64,000 nucleotides of DNA from Flaccisagitta enflata (Eukaryota; Chaetognatha; Sagittoidea; Aphragmophora): assembly GCA_965153355.1 (NCBI GenBank), contig OZ231127.1:4588001-4652000 (forward strand). Direction: 5' to 3'. A program made the position numbers and the translations under genes. This document shows, in pieces, positions 45,841-59,266 of the stretch (positions are counted from its first letter, which is position 1; every line of letters begins with the position of its first letter). The notes below the pieces were generated by a model, which saw only the letters and a list, made by a program, of their open reading frames with translations, searched no databases and had not been told where the DNA came from.

Positions 45841-48025
45841 GCCACCAAGGGTGTTTTTCTACTGACGGCGATAATCGAGAGTGTTCCCGTTAATTCCATT
45901 CACAGCGTGAACAACTATACCAAGGACGTGTTTCTACTGACAATGACATTCACGATTGTTCCCGTTAATTCCATATACAGTATGAACAATTTCACCAAGG
46001 ACATGTTTCTACTGACAATGACTTTCACGATTGTTCCCGTTGATTTCATTCACAGTATGAACAATGCCACCAATGATGTGTTTCTGCAGATGTCGACATG
46101 TGAGATTGTTCCTGTTACTTGAGATCAAGTTAGTCCCGTTCACATCGTGAACAATTTCACCAAGGATGGCCTTTTTCTGACAATGACAATCAAGATTGTT
46201 CCAGTTAATCCATTTACAGTATGAACAACGTCACCTAGGGCGTGTTTCTACTGACAAGGATAATTGACATTGTTCCTGTTAATTCCATTCACAGCGTGAA
46301 CAATTTCACCAAGGACATGTTTCTACTGACCATGACATTCACAATTGTTCCCGTTAATTCCATTCACAGTATGAACAATGCCACCAAGGATGTGTTTCTA
46401 CAGATGTCAACATATGAGATCCAGTTAGTCCCGTGTACAGCATGAACAATTTCACCAAGGGTGGCCTTTTACTGACAATGACAATCAAGATTGTTCCAGT
46501 TAATCCCATTCACAGCGTGAACAACGTCACCTAGGGCGTGTTTCCACTGAGGATGACAATTGACAATGTTCCCGTTAACTGAGTTTACAGTGTGAACCAT
46601 GTCACCAAGGCCGTGTTTCCAACTCAAGACGACAATCAAGAATGTCACCGTTAATTGAGTTTACGGTGTAAACAATGTCATCAAGGACATGTTTCTTCTT
46701 ACAACGACAATCAACTTTGCTCTTATCAATCCAGACTACAGCATGAACAATGTCACCAAGGGTGTGTTTTTTACTGACAACAACAATCACAATTTTTTCA
46801 TTGTGTTCACAGCGTGAAAAACGTCACCAAGGGCGTGTTTCTACTGACGATGACAATCACCATTGTTCACATCAATTGTGTTGACAGCGTAAACAATGTC
46901 ACTTAGGGCGTGTTCCTACTGACAATGACAATCACAATTGTTCACATCAAATGTGTTTACAGCGTGAACAATGTCACTTAGGGCGTGTTTCTACGAACGA
47001 TGACAATCATGATTGTTCACTTTAATCGCGTTCACAGCGTGAACAATGTCACTTATGGCTTGTTTTTACTGATGATGACAATCACAATCGTTCAGATCAA
47101 TTGTGTTCACAGCGTGAATAATGTCACTTAGGGCGTGTTTCTACTGACGATGACAATCACAATTGTTTACATCAATTGTGTTCACAGTGTGAACAATGTC
47201 ACCAAGGGCTTGTTTTTACTGACTATGACAATCACAATTGTTCACATCAATTGTGTTCACAGCGTGAACAATTTCAGTTAGGGCGTGTTTGTACTGACGA
47301 TGACAATCACGATTGTTCACTTTAATCGCGTTCACAGCATGAACAATGTCACTTATGGCTTGTTTTTACTGACGATGACAATCACAATTGTTCAGATCAA
47401 TTGTGTTCACAGCGTGAATAATGTCACTTAGGGCGTGTTTCTACTGACGATGACAATCACAATTGTTCACATCAATTGTGTTCACAGTGTGAACAATGTC
47501 ACCAAGGGCTTGTTTTTACTGACTATGACAATCACAATTGTTCACATCAATTGTGTTCACAGCGTGAACAATTTCAGTTAGGGCGTGTTTGTACTGACGA
47601 TGACAATCACGATTGTTCACTTTAATCGCGTTCACAGCGTGAACAATGTCACTTATGGCTTGTTTTTACTGACGATGTCAATCACGATTGTTCAGATCAA
47701 TTGTGTTCACAGCGTGAATAATGTCACTTATGGCTTGTTTTTACTGACGATGTCAATCACAATTGTTCAGATCAATTGTGTTCACAGCGTGAATAATGTC
47801 AGTTAGGGCGTGTTTCTACTGACGATGACAATCACAATTGTTTACATCAATTGTGTACACAGTGTGAACAATGTCACCAAGGGCTTGTTTTTACTGACTA
47901 TGACAATCAGAATTGTTCACATCAATTGTGTTCACAGCGTGAACAATTTCAGTTAGGGCGTGTTTGTACTGACGATGACAATCACAATTGTTCACTTTAA
48001 TCGCGTCCACAGCGGGAACACATAT
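45841..48025. repeat. 75-bp satellite derived from the MITE family 1 terminus, with higher-order period
   Basis: The monomer runs GGGCGTGTTTCTACTGACGA, TGACAATCACAATTGTTCAC, ATCAATTGTGTTCACAGCGT, GAACAATGTCACTTA. It matches the MITE end (GGGCGTGTTTCTAGTGACGA ... GTTTACAGCATGAACA). Exact 75-bp spacing is seen at 47131, 47206 and 47281. Units containing TTTAATCGCG recur at 46981, 47281 and 47581 (four units apart) and then 47956 (five units). The last unit runs on into GAACACATATTCA, as a full MITE does. The 25-residue periodic frames here are artefacts of 75 being a multiple of three. Confidence 0.9.
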
Positions 48026-48029
48026 TCAC

Positions 48030-48319
48030 GTGTAGAAACAGAGATAGAGACAGAGACTGAGACAGAGTCACAGAGTTGCAGAGTTGCAGAGTCATGTCAC
48101 AGAGACAAAGAGACAGAGATAGCGGGACAGAGACAGAGACAGATAGATAGAAAGAGAGGAAGAGAGAGAGTGCGTGAGACAGAGAGACAGGTGCTACTGC
48201 CACCAACATTCCTAAGTGGCAGACTTGAAAGACTTTTCAACAATTCCCTCCAAGAAGAAATTCTTTTTCATCGCAAATCCGAAACAAGACTAAAGAAGAT
48301 TAGCTACTCAAAAATACGG

Positions 48320-48405
<86 letters not shown>

Positions 48406-48535
48406 AGAAGAAAGAAGAGAGATAAGAGTAGAAATATGCAAGAGAGAGAAAGAAGAAAGAGAAAGAGAAAAGAGAAAAAGAAAGAGAAAGAAAAGAGAAA
48501 AAAAGAGAGAGACAGAGAAGAGAGATTAACGTTTA
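48030..48535 (+). repeat. GAGACA-rich and (GA)n DNA
   Basis: ACAGAGACAGAG-type units 48035-48190, (GA)n 48325-48399, and impure GA-rich sequence to 48525. A (CT)n tract lies at 48647-48697. Confidence 0.9.
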
Positions 48536-48645
48536 TGTCATGTCAGTGTAATCTAAATCAGTCTCTGTCCTAATCTCAATCTGTCTCTAATAATATATCA
48601 TAAATATATAACCTTTATACTCATTTGCGTAAGCTTTAACTCTCA

Positions 48646-48699
<54 letters not shown>

Positions 48700-48700
<1 letters not shown>

Positions 48701-49094
48701 TCCCCCCCCCTTTCTGTGTGAATCGGACGGCTCAAGAAAGAGAGCTTTTGAAATTTTTGTTAAGTTTTGCTTTTTACCACTAATGCTTGCGATCCCAAAT
48801 CCCGTTTAGGGAAGAGGCAAGACTTTTTTAAGCCTTTTATTTTGCCTTTTTTAGAATTCACCCTGGCAATTTCCATGAGAATGTCTGGTTCTGTCACCTC
48901 TCTTGTTCATCGATGAATGCTTCTTGTCACTATTTTTATTTTCAACTTCTAAAAGTTCTAAAGGAACAGCTGGCTGGCTGGCCGGATGGCTTTTGGCTCT
49001 GTATGACATGATGGAGGGTTTTGATTTTTGTACTTGTTTATGATTATTGTGATAAATACGGGACAATATGGATTTTGCCATTTGGATGAAGAAT
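48700..49094. other. No gene recognised
   Basis: Single-copy-looking sequence between the CT tract and a HINE-like repeat. 49247-49600 is similar. Confidence 0.4.
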
Positions 49095-49246
49095 AAAACG
49101 AGGCCGGATGCATGACAGGACAGTCGCGGATGGTTGGGCAGGGGTAGTGATGTCAAAAACGGCTTGCATTTCATATGTGTGACCGACGAACCGACGGACA
49201 GACGGACCAACACAGCAAGGTGTAGAAAGCATGTCCGCGACTAAAG
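49095..49246 (-). mobile_element. HINE-like repeat
   Basis: AACGAGGCCGGATGCATGAC, GGGCAGGGGTAGTGATGTCA, GACCGACGAACCGACGGAC core, CATGTCCGCGACTAAAG. Confidence 0.75.
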
Positions 49247-49608
49247 ATTTTTGATCTATATGATGCAAAAAAGGTTCATTGCCGACATTACTAAAAGTTT
49301 TACCACCAGTAACGACTTCCTCATTCCGAGTATTTTTCTTTCAACTCTTCGACCATAATCCCATTTACCTCTCTGTAGTAAAGAGTCTTTACCACATCTT
49401 TCTTTGCGGGATTAGCTAAGTAACGTAACGTGACTCACGAGTATTCAAGCAATTAGCAAATAGACACTCTCAGAGAGACTCGCAAACAAACAGGATCGTC
49501 ACAGAGCATAGAATACAACAAAAACAGGTGCGAAAATGTACACCTGCATTCAATCGTGCATACACATACAAACTATCGCACATAAAACCATTGAATGGAA
49601 ATGAGAAA

Positions 49609-50095
<487 letters not shown>

Positions 50096-50781
50096 GAGAG
50101 AGGGAAACAGCGAGAGAAAGAGAGAGTAAATGGAAATGCCTGGAGGAAAAGAGAATCTTGCTGGATTTAAGGGAACCTGCGTCTAGATTTTTTCGACTTA
50201 AGGCAGCCAAGACGAGTGAAAACGAAGAGATGATTTCTCATTTCATTTTTCAACAAATTTCTTATTTTCTTTCTTATTTTCTTTTTTCTTTTTTTTTACT
50301 TGTTTTTCATTCTTCTTTTTCTTCCCTTTTAGCTCTGGCTCATCTGCGCCTCCATTTCCTGACGAATTCTTCGGAGGGATTTCGAAAATCCGCCTTAGTT
50401 TTTTTCTTTTTTTTCCTTTTTTTTCCCTTTTTTTTTTTTGCCTCCATGCACAACAACGCGATTGCTGTCTACAACCCACTCCCACCATCAACTCCGCTGT
50501 TTCCAGTCTCTTTTCCTTGGCAACCGTCTTTACAGTACCTTTCTCCCTTAAAGCCCCCCCCCCCCTCCCTACCTACAGGGCAACCATCTCCACCTGTCCT
50601 TTTCTCTCCTCATGCCACAAATCCCCACCCATCTCTACTATTCAAAAAGGTTTTTTTTATTTGGTGAATTCCAATGTGCAATCACCGCTGGTGCCCCAAC
50701 CCTCTGGTGTGGCAATTATCTTTTATCCTCTTGGTAATCTTACGCCTTCCCTATTTGTTGACCTAATTTGAGCTATACTAC

Positions 50782-51028
50782 GGGGGCGTTTCTAGTCAGA
50801 GAAAACCGCGTTTTGAACGGGCCACTCAGTAGCTCGCTCGCACCGCTCACTCGCTCTGCAGCGCTCCACTTTGTTACGCTTGCTTCGCTCGCTTGCTCCA
50901 TTCAGGGGCTCGCTCACTCACTTTGCTCACTCCCTTGTGGGACGGTTGAAATTCTTGAATATGCGTTCACACTGTTATCGCGTTTCACAGGAAGAAACGC
51001 GTTTTTGGCGCTCAGTAGAAAAACGCCC
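50782..51028 (+). mobile_element. MITE family 1
   Basis: GGGGGCGTTTCTAGTCAGAG to AGTAGAAAAACGCCC, with TAC on both sides as a possible short target duplication. Interior as in the family. Confidence 0.8.
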
Positions 51029-51850
51029 TACCTTTGCCCCCTCATGGATTCCGTCTCTAAAGAAACTCTAACTTGGCCATCTGTCTCTACCACACAAACT
51101 AACCAATTATTAACTCCATAGTATATTATGTCAGCGAGTCTATATATCGTATGTATTCACACAAGCATTCTGTAGCACTGTGTAGCATATTGTTTCACTT
51201 TTCATAATACCAAAATCCCGTGACAATAATGTTGTGGCAGAATTACAAATGTTTCCGAAAGTGCTGTTGTAGGCGACGCGTAGTTAACGACGAACATCAG
51301 GAATAATTTCAACGCCGTACGTAAATGTGGGCAGGCATTGAGCCTCAAGAAGTCTGAGCATTGCTAACTCGTCTGATCGCCCGTCGATACAAACGATGGA
51401 GTTATAAGGCACGGTAGAACTAGAAGGAGAAACGCTTTTGTGGCCCCGTCTTTCTTGACTGTAAGACTCATGCTTACATTAAAGAAAATGAACTTGAGTA
51501 ATGGATAAAAGTGAAGTACCATCTTGGCCAAAAAAGAAGTCCCAGTAAAAAGATGTAGTTACCTATTGCGGTTATTTCCTGTACTAAATTCAATTTTTGC
51601 GTAAAAAAGGTAAGTTTAAGCTTTTTTGGTACCAAATATCATTTGTAATCATTTGGGTAGACATAGATGAAGGATTTTTGAACATTTTTGGACAACAAGT
51701 CCTTTGATTTTTTTAACAGTTTTTTTCTTAGGCACTTTCAGATCAAGGTGTGTTCATTTTAATGTAAAATCTAAACAGCTTGAACTAGATAATTCTGCTT
51801 GGCAGCATTAGGCAGATTTTTTGAAGCTCTTTTCAATGGTCACCAATTTT
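51029..51850. other. No gene recognised
   Basis: AT-rich single-copy-looking DNA. Confidence 0.4.
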
Positions 51851-52410
51851 TATGAAGGTTGAAACAACATTGCCCTTACAAAAGGAGGCCAGAATTCTCC
51901 AATTTACAAAGGATGAAAGCCTTGCAAGCTTTGAATGGTGCTTACTCCGGATTGCTCACAACTATCCTTTACTAATGACCAAAAACATGCTTACCTGACA
52001 AAATAATCGTCCTGACTGCATACCTTATTAGCATAGGGTCGGACAGGCCTATGCCATTTAGTATACACAAAATATCTTACATAAGTAATAATCAAAAATT
52101 ACTAATGTACTGGTGGAAGTACTGACACTAGCAAAATTGATTGAAAAACCATACCCTTAGAGGCAAGAATCAAGGAACAACCATATGGGACCGCCGGCAT
52201 TCTCTACCAAGGTACTGATACTTATGAAAGTTGAAACATCATTGCCCTTACAAAAGGAGGCCAGAATTCTCCAATTTACAAAGGATAAAAGCCTTGCAAG
52301 CTTAAAATGGTGTTTACTCCAGATTGCTCACAACTATCCTTTACTAATGACAAACAAAATGCTTATGTGACAAAATTATCAGCCTGACTGCATACCTCAT
52401 TAGCATAAGG
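51851..52410 (+). repeat. Direct repeat, two 188-bp units
   Basis: 51851-52038 and 52223-52410 are near-identical (TTGCCCTTACAAAAGGAGGC, CAGAATTCTCCAATTTACAA, CTGACTGCATACCTTATTAG), with ~184 unrelated bases between. Confidence 0.85.
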
Positions 52411-52821
52411 TGTTGTATTTGATAATATCAAGATAAGCAAGGAAAATACATGAAAAACAAAAAACAAATCAATTTTTTTCCTTCATTTTTGTATATTTTC
52501 TGTTTTTTGTTGAGGTGAACGTTTCCACTCTTTTAGCCCTAAAATCTAAACGAATAGAGCTACTGAGCTCTGCTTGGCCCCATTTTAAAGATTTTTTCAA
52601 GCTCTTCCAATGGTCATTGATTTTTATGTTTTTTTTAAGTTGTTTCATCACAAATTAGCCATATGGGTCGGACGATATTTTTGGCCAAGATGGTACAAAT
52701 TGTGAATTTAGAACTTTATTTGCATAAGGTGGTCAGAATGAAACCGTTGCTTCAATGGATGGAAATGAAATTGTACGGCCAGGATTCTCACTTGCAAAAT
52801 TCTTAAAAAAAAAAAAAAAAA

Positions 52822-53810
52822 TGGACCCATCCCAGATTTTTGCACAGGGGACCTAAAAAGGCTGTAGAACAAGATTCTGATGTTCATTTTGACCTAACTT
52901 GAGCCAAAAAAAAAGAAACGGTTTTTATTGCAAAAAACGGCTATTTTTCCTAAAAAAATGGTATTAAATGAAATGTTTTGGACTTTTTTTTTAAAGAAAC
53001 ATAAAGTCCCAATAGTAATTGATATTTGAGTGACTCTAGAACAATTTCGAATTGGTCTATGAGGTTCAAAAATAGAATAAAATGCTCAAAAATGAAGAAA
53101 TGACCTAAGAATTAAAAAATTGTCAAAACTGATGTTTTGGAACAGTTTCTTAGGGTAAAATATGCTGTCAGTATGAATTTCATCGATTTACTTAAAAAAA
53201 CATGGCCGTGACAAGCGAAAAACGCAAAACCGCATTATGCAAATGAGGTCAAAGTGCGGTTTTTGCATATGTGTACATAGGTTGATTTTATTGCTTTTCC
53301 ATACCAAACAAACACTTTTCTGGAGGAATGCAAGTGTTTTCCCCCCTCTAAAGCCATTTTTTGCAAAAACCGCACTTTGATCTCATTTGCATATTGCGGT
53401 TTTGCGTTTTTCGCATATCACGGCCATGTTTTTTTAAGTAAATCGATGAAATTCATACTGACAGCATATTTTTCCCTAAGAAACTGTTCCAAATCATCAG
53501 TTTTGACGATTTTTTAATTCTTAGGTCATTTCTTCATTTTTGAGCATTTTAATGCTATTTTTGAACCTCATAGACCTATTAAAAATTGTTCTACATTCAC
53601 TCAAATATCAATTACTATTGGTACTTTATGTTTCTGCAAAAAAAAGGGCCAAAATATTTCATTTAATGCCATTTTTTAAGGAAAAATAGCTGTTTTTTGC
53701 ACTAAAACCCGTTTCTTTTTTTTTTTGGCTCAAGTTAGGTCAAAATGAACATCAGAATCTTGTTCTACAGCCTTTTTAGGTTCCCTGTGCAAAAATCTGG
53801 GATGGGTCCA
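52822..53810. repeat. 989-bp palindromic element with ~450-bp arms
   Basis: TGGACCCATCCCAGATTTTT to AAAAATCTGGGATGGGTCCA. The arms pair through GGCTGTAGAACAAGATTCTG, GAAACGGTTTTTATTGC-like and AACGCAAAACCGCATTATGC stretches, with a ~100-bp centre near 53270-53365. It sits between an A-run and a T-run. No coding frame. Confidence 0.9.
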
Positions 53811-54229
53811 TTTTTTTTTTCCTAACCCTTAAAATTGAGATTTTCTCCATCGAGATTCCTGGCCGTGTAATCGATTTTAATCAAAGAATACAAATCGTAT
53901 TGATAACTATATAAAGCGCTGAAGAAAAACGGAGCATATGTGCGGATGTAGAAGAGGTCTTCATTGATGTACGACCTATCTGGGACCAAACTCATCAGAT
54001 CGATTTGTCTGAAATGATATTTTAACAAAACATTAACTAGTGTGTTCTTCCAATTAACTTATTTGACGACCGTGATCCATGGAATCGGGTGATCTTAACA
54101 CTAAGTAGTTTTAGATTCAAGTGGGCTGCTGTTAGCACAAGGGGCTGCCAAAACACAAGGCTGGATATGCGGGCCAAGACGGTGCGCCTTGTACAAATTT
54201 CTTCATGCTCTTCATCCCCTACGTAGCTC

Positions 54230-54660
54230 CCTTCCTGTCATTTCCTTCTCTAGATTTCATAATGCCCTACACCCTTGCTGTCTCTTCCTCCTCCAAACGG
54301 CCTCATACCCTCTTCCCTGACCTATCTCCTTCCCCTGCAAATAACTTAATCCCCTTACCTCCTTGATGTCTCTCCTACCTCCATATAGCTTAATGCCCTA
54401 CACCCTTGATGTCTCTTCCAACTCCATATAGCTTCACGCCTTCACCCTTGCTGTCTTTCCCACCTCCATATATAGTTTAATGATATGGTATAGCTCCATA
54501 ATGAAGCTTAATATCCTACAACCTAGCTGTCTCTCCCACCTCCATATAGCTTAATGCCCTACACCCTTGGGAAGTACTAACGTAGTCACCCTTCTTGTGT
54601 CTTCCTCTTAAAGCCTCATAGCCTACATAGCCTCATGCCCTACACCCTTGAGTGTCCCCA
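54230..54660 (+). repeat. ~45-60-bp degenerate minisatellite
   Basis: Units built on CATATAGCTTAATGCCCTAC then ACCCTTGATGTCTCTTCC, variably spaced. Confidence 0.7.
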
Positions 54661-55341
54661 CCTTCCCCTGGATTCAATCACTTTCATCCATTTCCTAATC
54701 CTTTTCCTAATCACTTTTAGTGGAAATTTTTTCGATTCCATCTTTCATTTCTTTTCTACACAAAATCTCTTCATTTTCGATCCAATATCTCCATTTCTAC
54801 TGTCACCTGTTCAATGCATTCCTTACATAATTCATTTTTGTTAGAATTAAACAGATGTACTTCGATAGACGATACATTCAGACTTTTGCTTAAAAAAAAT
54901 AGAAAAAAAAAGAAAAAAAAAGAAAAACACCATCTGATACTTATCGGGAAAAAAGTCGAAGTCAGTCTTCGACTTTTTGTCGGGAAAAAAGTCAAAGTCA
55001 GTCTTCGACTTTTTGACATATTTGAGAGAAACGGGGTTTTCATTTTCTTATGAGAAAGTTGAGGGTCTCCTAGGGCTGATTGGGGCCTCCAATGAAATTG
55101 ATAGGACAGATAATTTAAGAAGGAAAATGAAGTGTTTCACCATACTTTTTGCATTATTATCAGGGCCACAATGAAACAGGAATGCCTTGAATAAACAAAT
55201 TGTCTCTAAAGATACTTGATGCATACATTTTTATCATATTTTGACTTAAAATGTAATTTGAACTATGCGATTCACATGAAAACAAGTATGAAAATGATGG
55301 TTTTTAATGGATTTCAGCTTACAATTTTTTTCATTTTCTGA
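54661..55341. other. No gene recognised
   Basis: AT-rich; a duplicated GTCGGGAAAAAAGTC ... GTCAGTCTTCGACTTTTT phrase at 54940-55015. Confidence 0.4.
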
Positions 55342-55482
55342 GGTCGAAATTCTAAGAAAGCCAAACACAGGTAAATTTTGCATTTTGAAAAACATAGTTC
55401 TCTCTGTAATCGATTTGGGAATAGAACTATGTTCTTAGTTTTTTCATTTTTTCATTTCCTATGCAAATTTAGAATTTCGACC
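55342..55482. repeat. Short fold-back sequence
   Basis: GGTCGAAATTCTAAG / ATTTAGAATTTCGACC ends with an inner hairpin AACATAGTTCTCTC / GAATAGAACTATGTTC. Confidence 0.5.
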
Positions 55483-55844
55483 AGCCCCCTGTCAGTGAAC
55501 AAAAATAAAATAAGTACAAATTTTCAAAACAATTTTTTTGGTAACATTGGCTAAACTTGGTCCTCTTGCTAAATAAATGCAAATTTTTCTTTTAGATATT
55601 ATGTCGAAGCCATCTTGATCACTTATATTCATTTATTTTTTCATTTTCATTTATACATTGTTTCTATTTTTACCTTCTTTGAAACACAAATGTTGCCTTC
55701 GGAGGGAAGCCGTCATAGGGTAATTAAATTGGATAATTCTCTTTCATTTCGCGCCAAGCAGAATGCTCTACGACAAATACTTTTCGCGCTATGATTTTGT
55801 AAAGATTTATTTACAAAAAATTCAAATGGGATTTTTTTCAATTT

Positions 55845-56300
55845 TTTTTTTATTTTGTGTAAGATCAATAAAGGAGTTTATTCATGTTTACTTGAGCATG
55901 CAGATACAAAAAAAAATGTTTTTGAGCACAGCTGCTCATCTGTGAGGGCGTTTTTGAGCATTTTAGCTCATTTAGCTCGCTTAGCTCAGTCTGTTCTTTC
56001 TGATTTTAAATACAATAAATGAATGAATATTTTCATACTTGTTTAAGCAAGCAAATACATAAAATATGTCAGTGAGCAGAGCTGCTCATCTGTGAGAGTG
56101 TTTTTAAGTATTCTAGCTCATTTAGCTCATTTAGCTTGCTCTTTTTCTCTGATTTGAAATAGGATAAATAAGATAATGTTTTGATTTAAGCATGCAAATA
56201 CAAGAAAGCATGTCAGTAAGCAAAGCTGGTTGTCTAATTGAATTATTTTGAATATTTTAGTTCATCTAGCTCATTTGGCTCGGTTCTATTTTTCTCTGAT
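55845..56300 (+). repeat. ~150-bp tandem repeat, three units
   Basis: GAGCACAGCTGCTCATCTGT at 55924 recurs at 56076 and, diverged, near 56220. Each unit is followed by TTTTAGCTCATTTAGCTC and a CTGATTTTAAATACAATAAA-like phrase. Confidence 0.8.
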
Positions 56301-56581
56301 TTTCAGTGCACTCAATACTTACAATTGCTTTTGATTTGATCTAATAAATAAAAAAAATTCCATGACTGAAGACTAGCAGGGTGAAAAGTGACCAATGCTT
56401 ACGAGTTTTTTCCTCACGGCGACAGCCGTCATTACTGGTACACTTAACTTTTTGAATGTTCCTAGTTATGACCTTGTATACTCAATTGATTTAAGCGAAA
56501 AAAAGAGCATAGGTTAAACCGCAAAAATCTATTGTCTGCAAACGTGTCCATTGCAACGTCACGGCTTTCTTGATATCAAAG

Positions 56582-56682
<101 letters not shown>

Positions 56683-56783
56683 CCTCCTTGCCTCTAGAAT
56701 TTATTATCTCAGTGGTAAAAAAACTCCGGTTCCTCGAAATCGGGACATGAGGTTTCGTGAAATTCTTAACTTAATGCCTCCAG

Positions 56784-56960
56784 CATCTCCTCCTCCTCCT
56801 CCTCCCCCCACCTCCTCCTCCTCCACCTCCTCTTCCAGCATCACGCGGGCTGTATCTCCTACTTCGTCGCTTCCACCGCCACTGCCACTGCCACTGCCAC
56901 TGCCACTGCCACTGCCACTGCCACTGCCACTGCCACCGCCACTGCCACCGCCACTGCCAT
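56784..56960 (+). repeat. CTC-rich tract and (CACTGC)n
   Basis: CCTCCTCCTCC to 56835, then the hexamer CCACTG repeated about 13 times from 56876. Confidence 0.9.
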
Positions 56961-57116
56961 GGTCACCAGCCAAGGACACTACCACACACCTTCATGCATA
57001 CATCACTTCCACCGCTTTCGCCACCCTCGCTACAAAATCTGTCATGATCACCTGTGCCGCAACCACCACCACCACAAATCTACCACCACCATCACGAGTT
57101 TCACGACCACAACCAT

Positions 57117-57775
57117 TTCTAGTTGCGTGCTACGCGACTCTACACCCCGCTATGTCGGTCCGTTGGTTGGTTGGTCGGTCGGTCAGTCGGTTGGTTGGTA
57201 TGTTGGTTGGTCGGTTGGTCCCCTTATTACTTTTTCGGCGTTTTTTGAGCCGTTTGAGCATACCGCTCTTGCCCAGATGCCCTAGTGACCTGATCCAGCA
57301 CTGCTCCTACCCACCTGCATGCGCCCAGGATAGCCGTGTGTCCGGCCTTGTTTGCATTAAAATTTGCGCATCTGCTCTCACAGCCACTTCCATCAACTTT
57401 ACCACCATCACCGTCGCCACCACCATCTTTGCCATCTTCACCGTCGCCACCATCACCTTTACCACCATCACGGTCGCCACCATCACCGTCGCCACCACCA
57501 GCACAAATCTATCGCCACCATCACGAGTTTCACGACCACCACCATTTTTAGCTGCGTGCTACGCGACTCTACACCCCGCTATGTCGATCCGTTGGTTGGT
57601 TGGTCGGTTAGTTGGTTGGTCGGTTGGTCGGTTGGTCGGTTGGTTCCCTTATTACTTTTTCGGCGTTTTTGAGCTTTATGAGCATATCTCTCTTGCCCAG
57701 ATGCCCTAGTGAACTGATCCAGCACTGCTCCTACCCACCTGCACGCGACTAGGATAGTTGTGTGTCCGGCCTTGT
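57117..57775 (+). mobile_element. Two HINE-like repeats in a ~430-bp tandem duplication
   Basis: Copies 57117-57355 and 57547-57775, each from TAGTTGCGTGCTACGCGACT or TAGCTGCGTGCTACGCGACT to GTGTCCGGCCTTGTTTGCA, with GGTTGGTTGGTCGGTC core. The intervening CACCATCACC-rich DNA is part of the duplicated unit. Confidence 0.85.
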
Positions 57776-57779
57776 TTGC

Positions 57780-58384
57780 ACTATAGTCGCCACCTTAACC
57801 GTTGCCACCATCACCTTTACCACCATCACCGTCGCCACCACCATCTTTGCCACCTTCACCGTCGCCACCATCACCGTAGCCGCCATTACTGTCGCCACCA
57901 CCATCTTTGCCACCTTCACCGTTGCCTCCATCACCTTTGCCACCATCACTGTCGCCATCACCATCTCTGCCACCTTAACCATCGCTACCATCACCGTCGC
58001 CACCATCACTGTCGCCACCACCATCTCTGCCACCTTAACCGTCGCCACCATCACCTTTACCACCATCACGGTCGCCACCATCACCGTCGCCACCACGATC
58101 TTTACCACCATCACCATCGCCTCCATCACCGTCGCCACCATCACTGTCGCCTCCATCACCTTTACTACCATCACCGTCGCCACCACCATCTTTGCCACCT
58201 TAACCATCGCCACCATCACCTTTACCACCATCACCATCGCCACCATCAATGTCGACACCACCATCTTTCCCACCTTCACCATTGCCTCCATCACCTTTGC
58301 CACATTCACTGTCGACACCCTCACCGTCGCCACCATCACCGTCGCCACCATCACTGTCGCTACCATCATTGTCGCCTCTCCCAA
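57780..58384 (+). repeat. 15-18-bp CACCATCACCGTCGC minisatellite
   Basis: About 38 variable units of CGCCACCATCACCTTTACCA type. Open in several frames (H-rich, T-rich, V-rich) purely from periodicity. Confidence 0.9.
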
Positions 58385-58508
58385 AGCGGTTTACATCCGC
58401 CTAACCGGCTAACCATCGAACCGGCCAACCAGCCAACCGGCCTACCGCCGAACCGGCCAACCGGCCAACCGGCCTACCGCAATCTCAGGTTCATTTTCAG
58501 TCGCGTGA
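58385..58508 (-). mobile_element. Partial HINE-like repeat core
   Basis: AACCGGCCAACCAGCCAACC core units then TTTTCAGTCGCGTGAG. It terminates the CACC minisatellite. Confidence 0.5.
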
Positions 58509-58970
58509 GTAAAAAAGATAGTTGTTGGGATTACTTGGGTGGGCTCGAGGTGAGAAAGGGGTTGAGGCGGGGATGGGGTTGACGTTGGGATGGGGTTGAG
58601 GTGGGGTTGGTGTGAAGATGAGGATAGGGTGAAGATGAGGATGGGGTGGAGATAATGTGGCAATGATGATTAGATGAGAACGTGGTTTAGGTAGGGAGAG
58701 TGTTGAGGGGATATTGAGATTTGGGTATGGGTATGGGTATGGGTAAAGAATGTCTAAGAAGGAGATATGGCTGAGTGAGAGAGAGGATGATCTACAGCTG
58801 GTATGTCCCTGTGGCTGAGGTGCTCAGTCTGCTGACAATTCAAAATCCGTAATTAAGTCGAACCTTTACAATTCGAAAACGATAACAATTGATCGAAAGA
58901 AACAAATACGGACAGTGATCGGAGGGACCATTTCTTTTCTTTGTTAAGACATTGGAAGGAAGCCTGGAAT

Positions 58971-59266
58971 GGGGGCGTTTCTAGTCAGAGACAATCTCAT
59001 TTTTAACGGGCCACTCGGTTGCTCCCTACATTTGTTTGCTCGCACTGTTCACTTCGCTCATTTGCTCTGCAGTGCCCTGCCCTGCTTTGCGCGCTTCACT
59101 CGCTCACTTCGCTCCCTCACTTCACTCGCTCACTTTGCTCGCTCACTTTGTTCAAGGGCTCGCTCACTCTCTTGTTAGACAGTTGAGATTCATGAATATG
59201 TGTTTATGCTGTAAACGCATTCAATGGGAACAAACGCGGTTTTGGTCCTCAGTAGAATCACTCCCT
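58971..59266 (+). mobile_element. MITE family 1
   Basis: GGGGGCGTTTCTAGTCAGAG to AGTAGAATCACTCCCT. GAAT flanks both ends. Longer than other copies because the CTCGCTCACTT interior is expanded. Confidence 0.75.

Noticed and set aside
47585-48325. Periodic frame TMTITIVHFNRVHS
   Set aside because: The 75-bp satellite unit is divisible by three; it derives from a MITE end and has no independent coding evidence.
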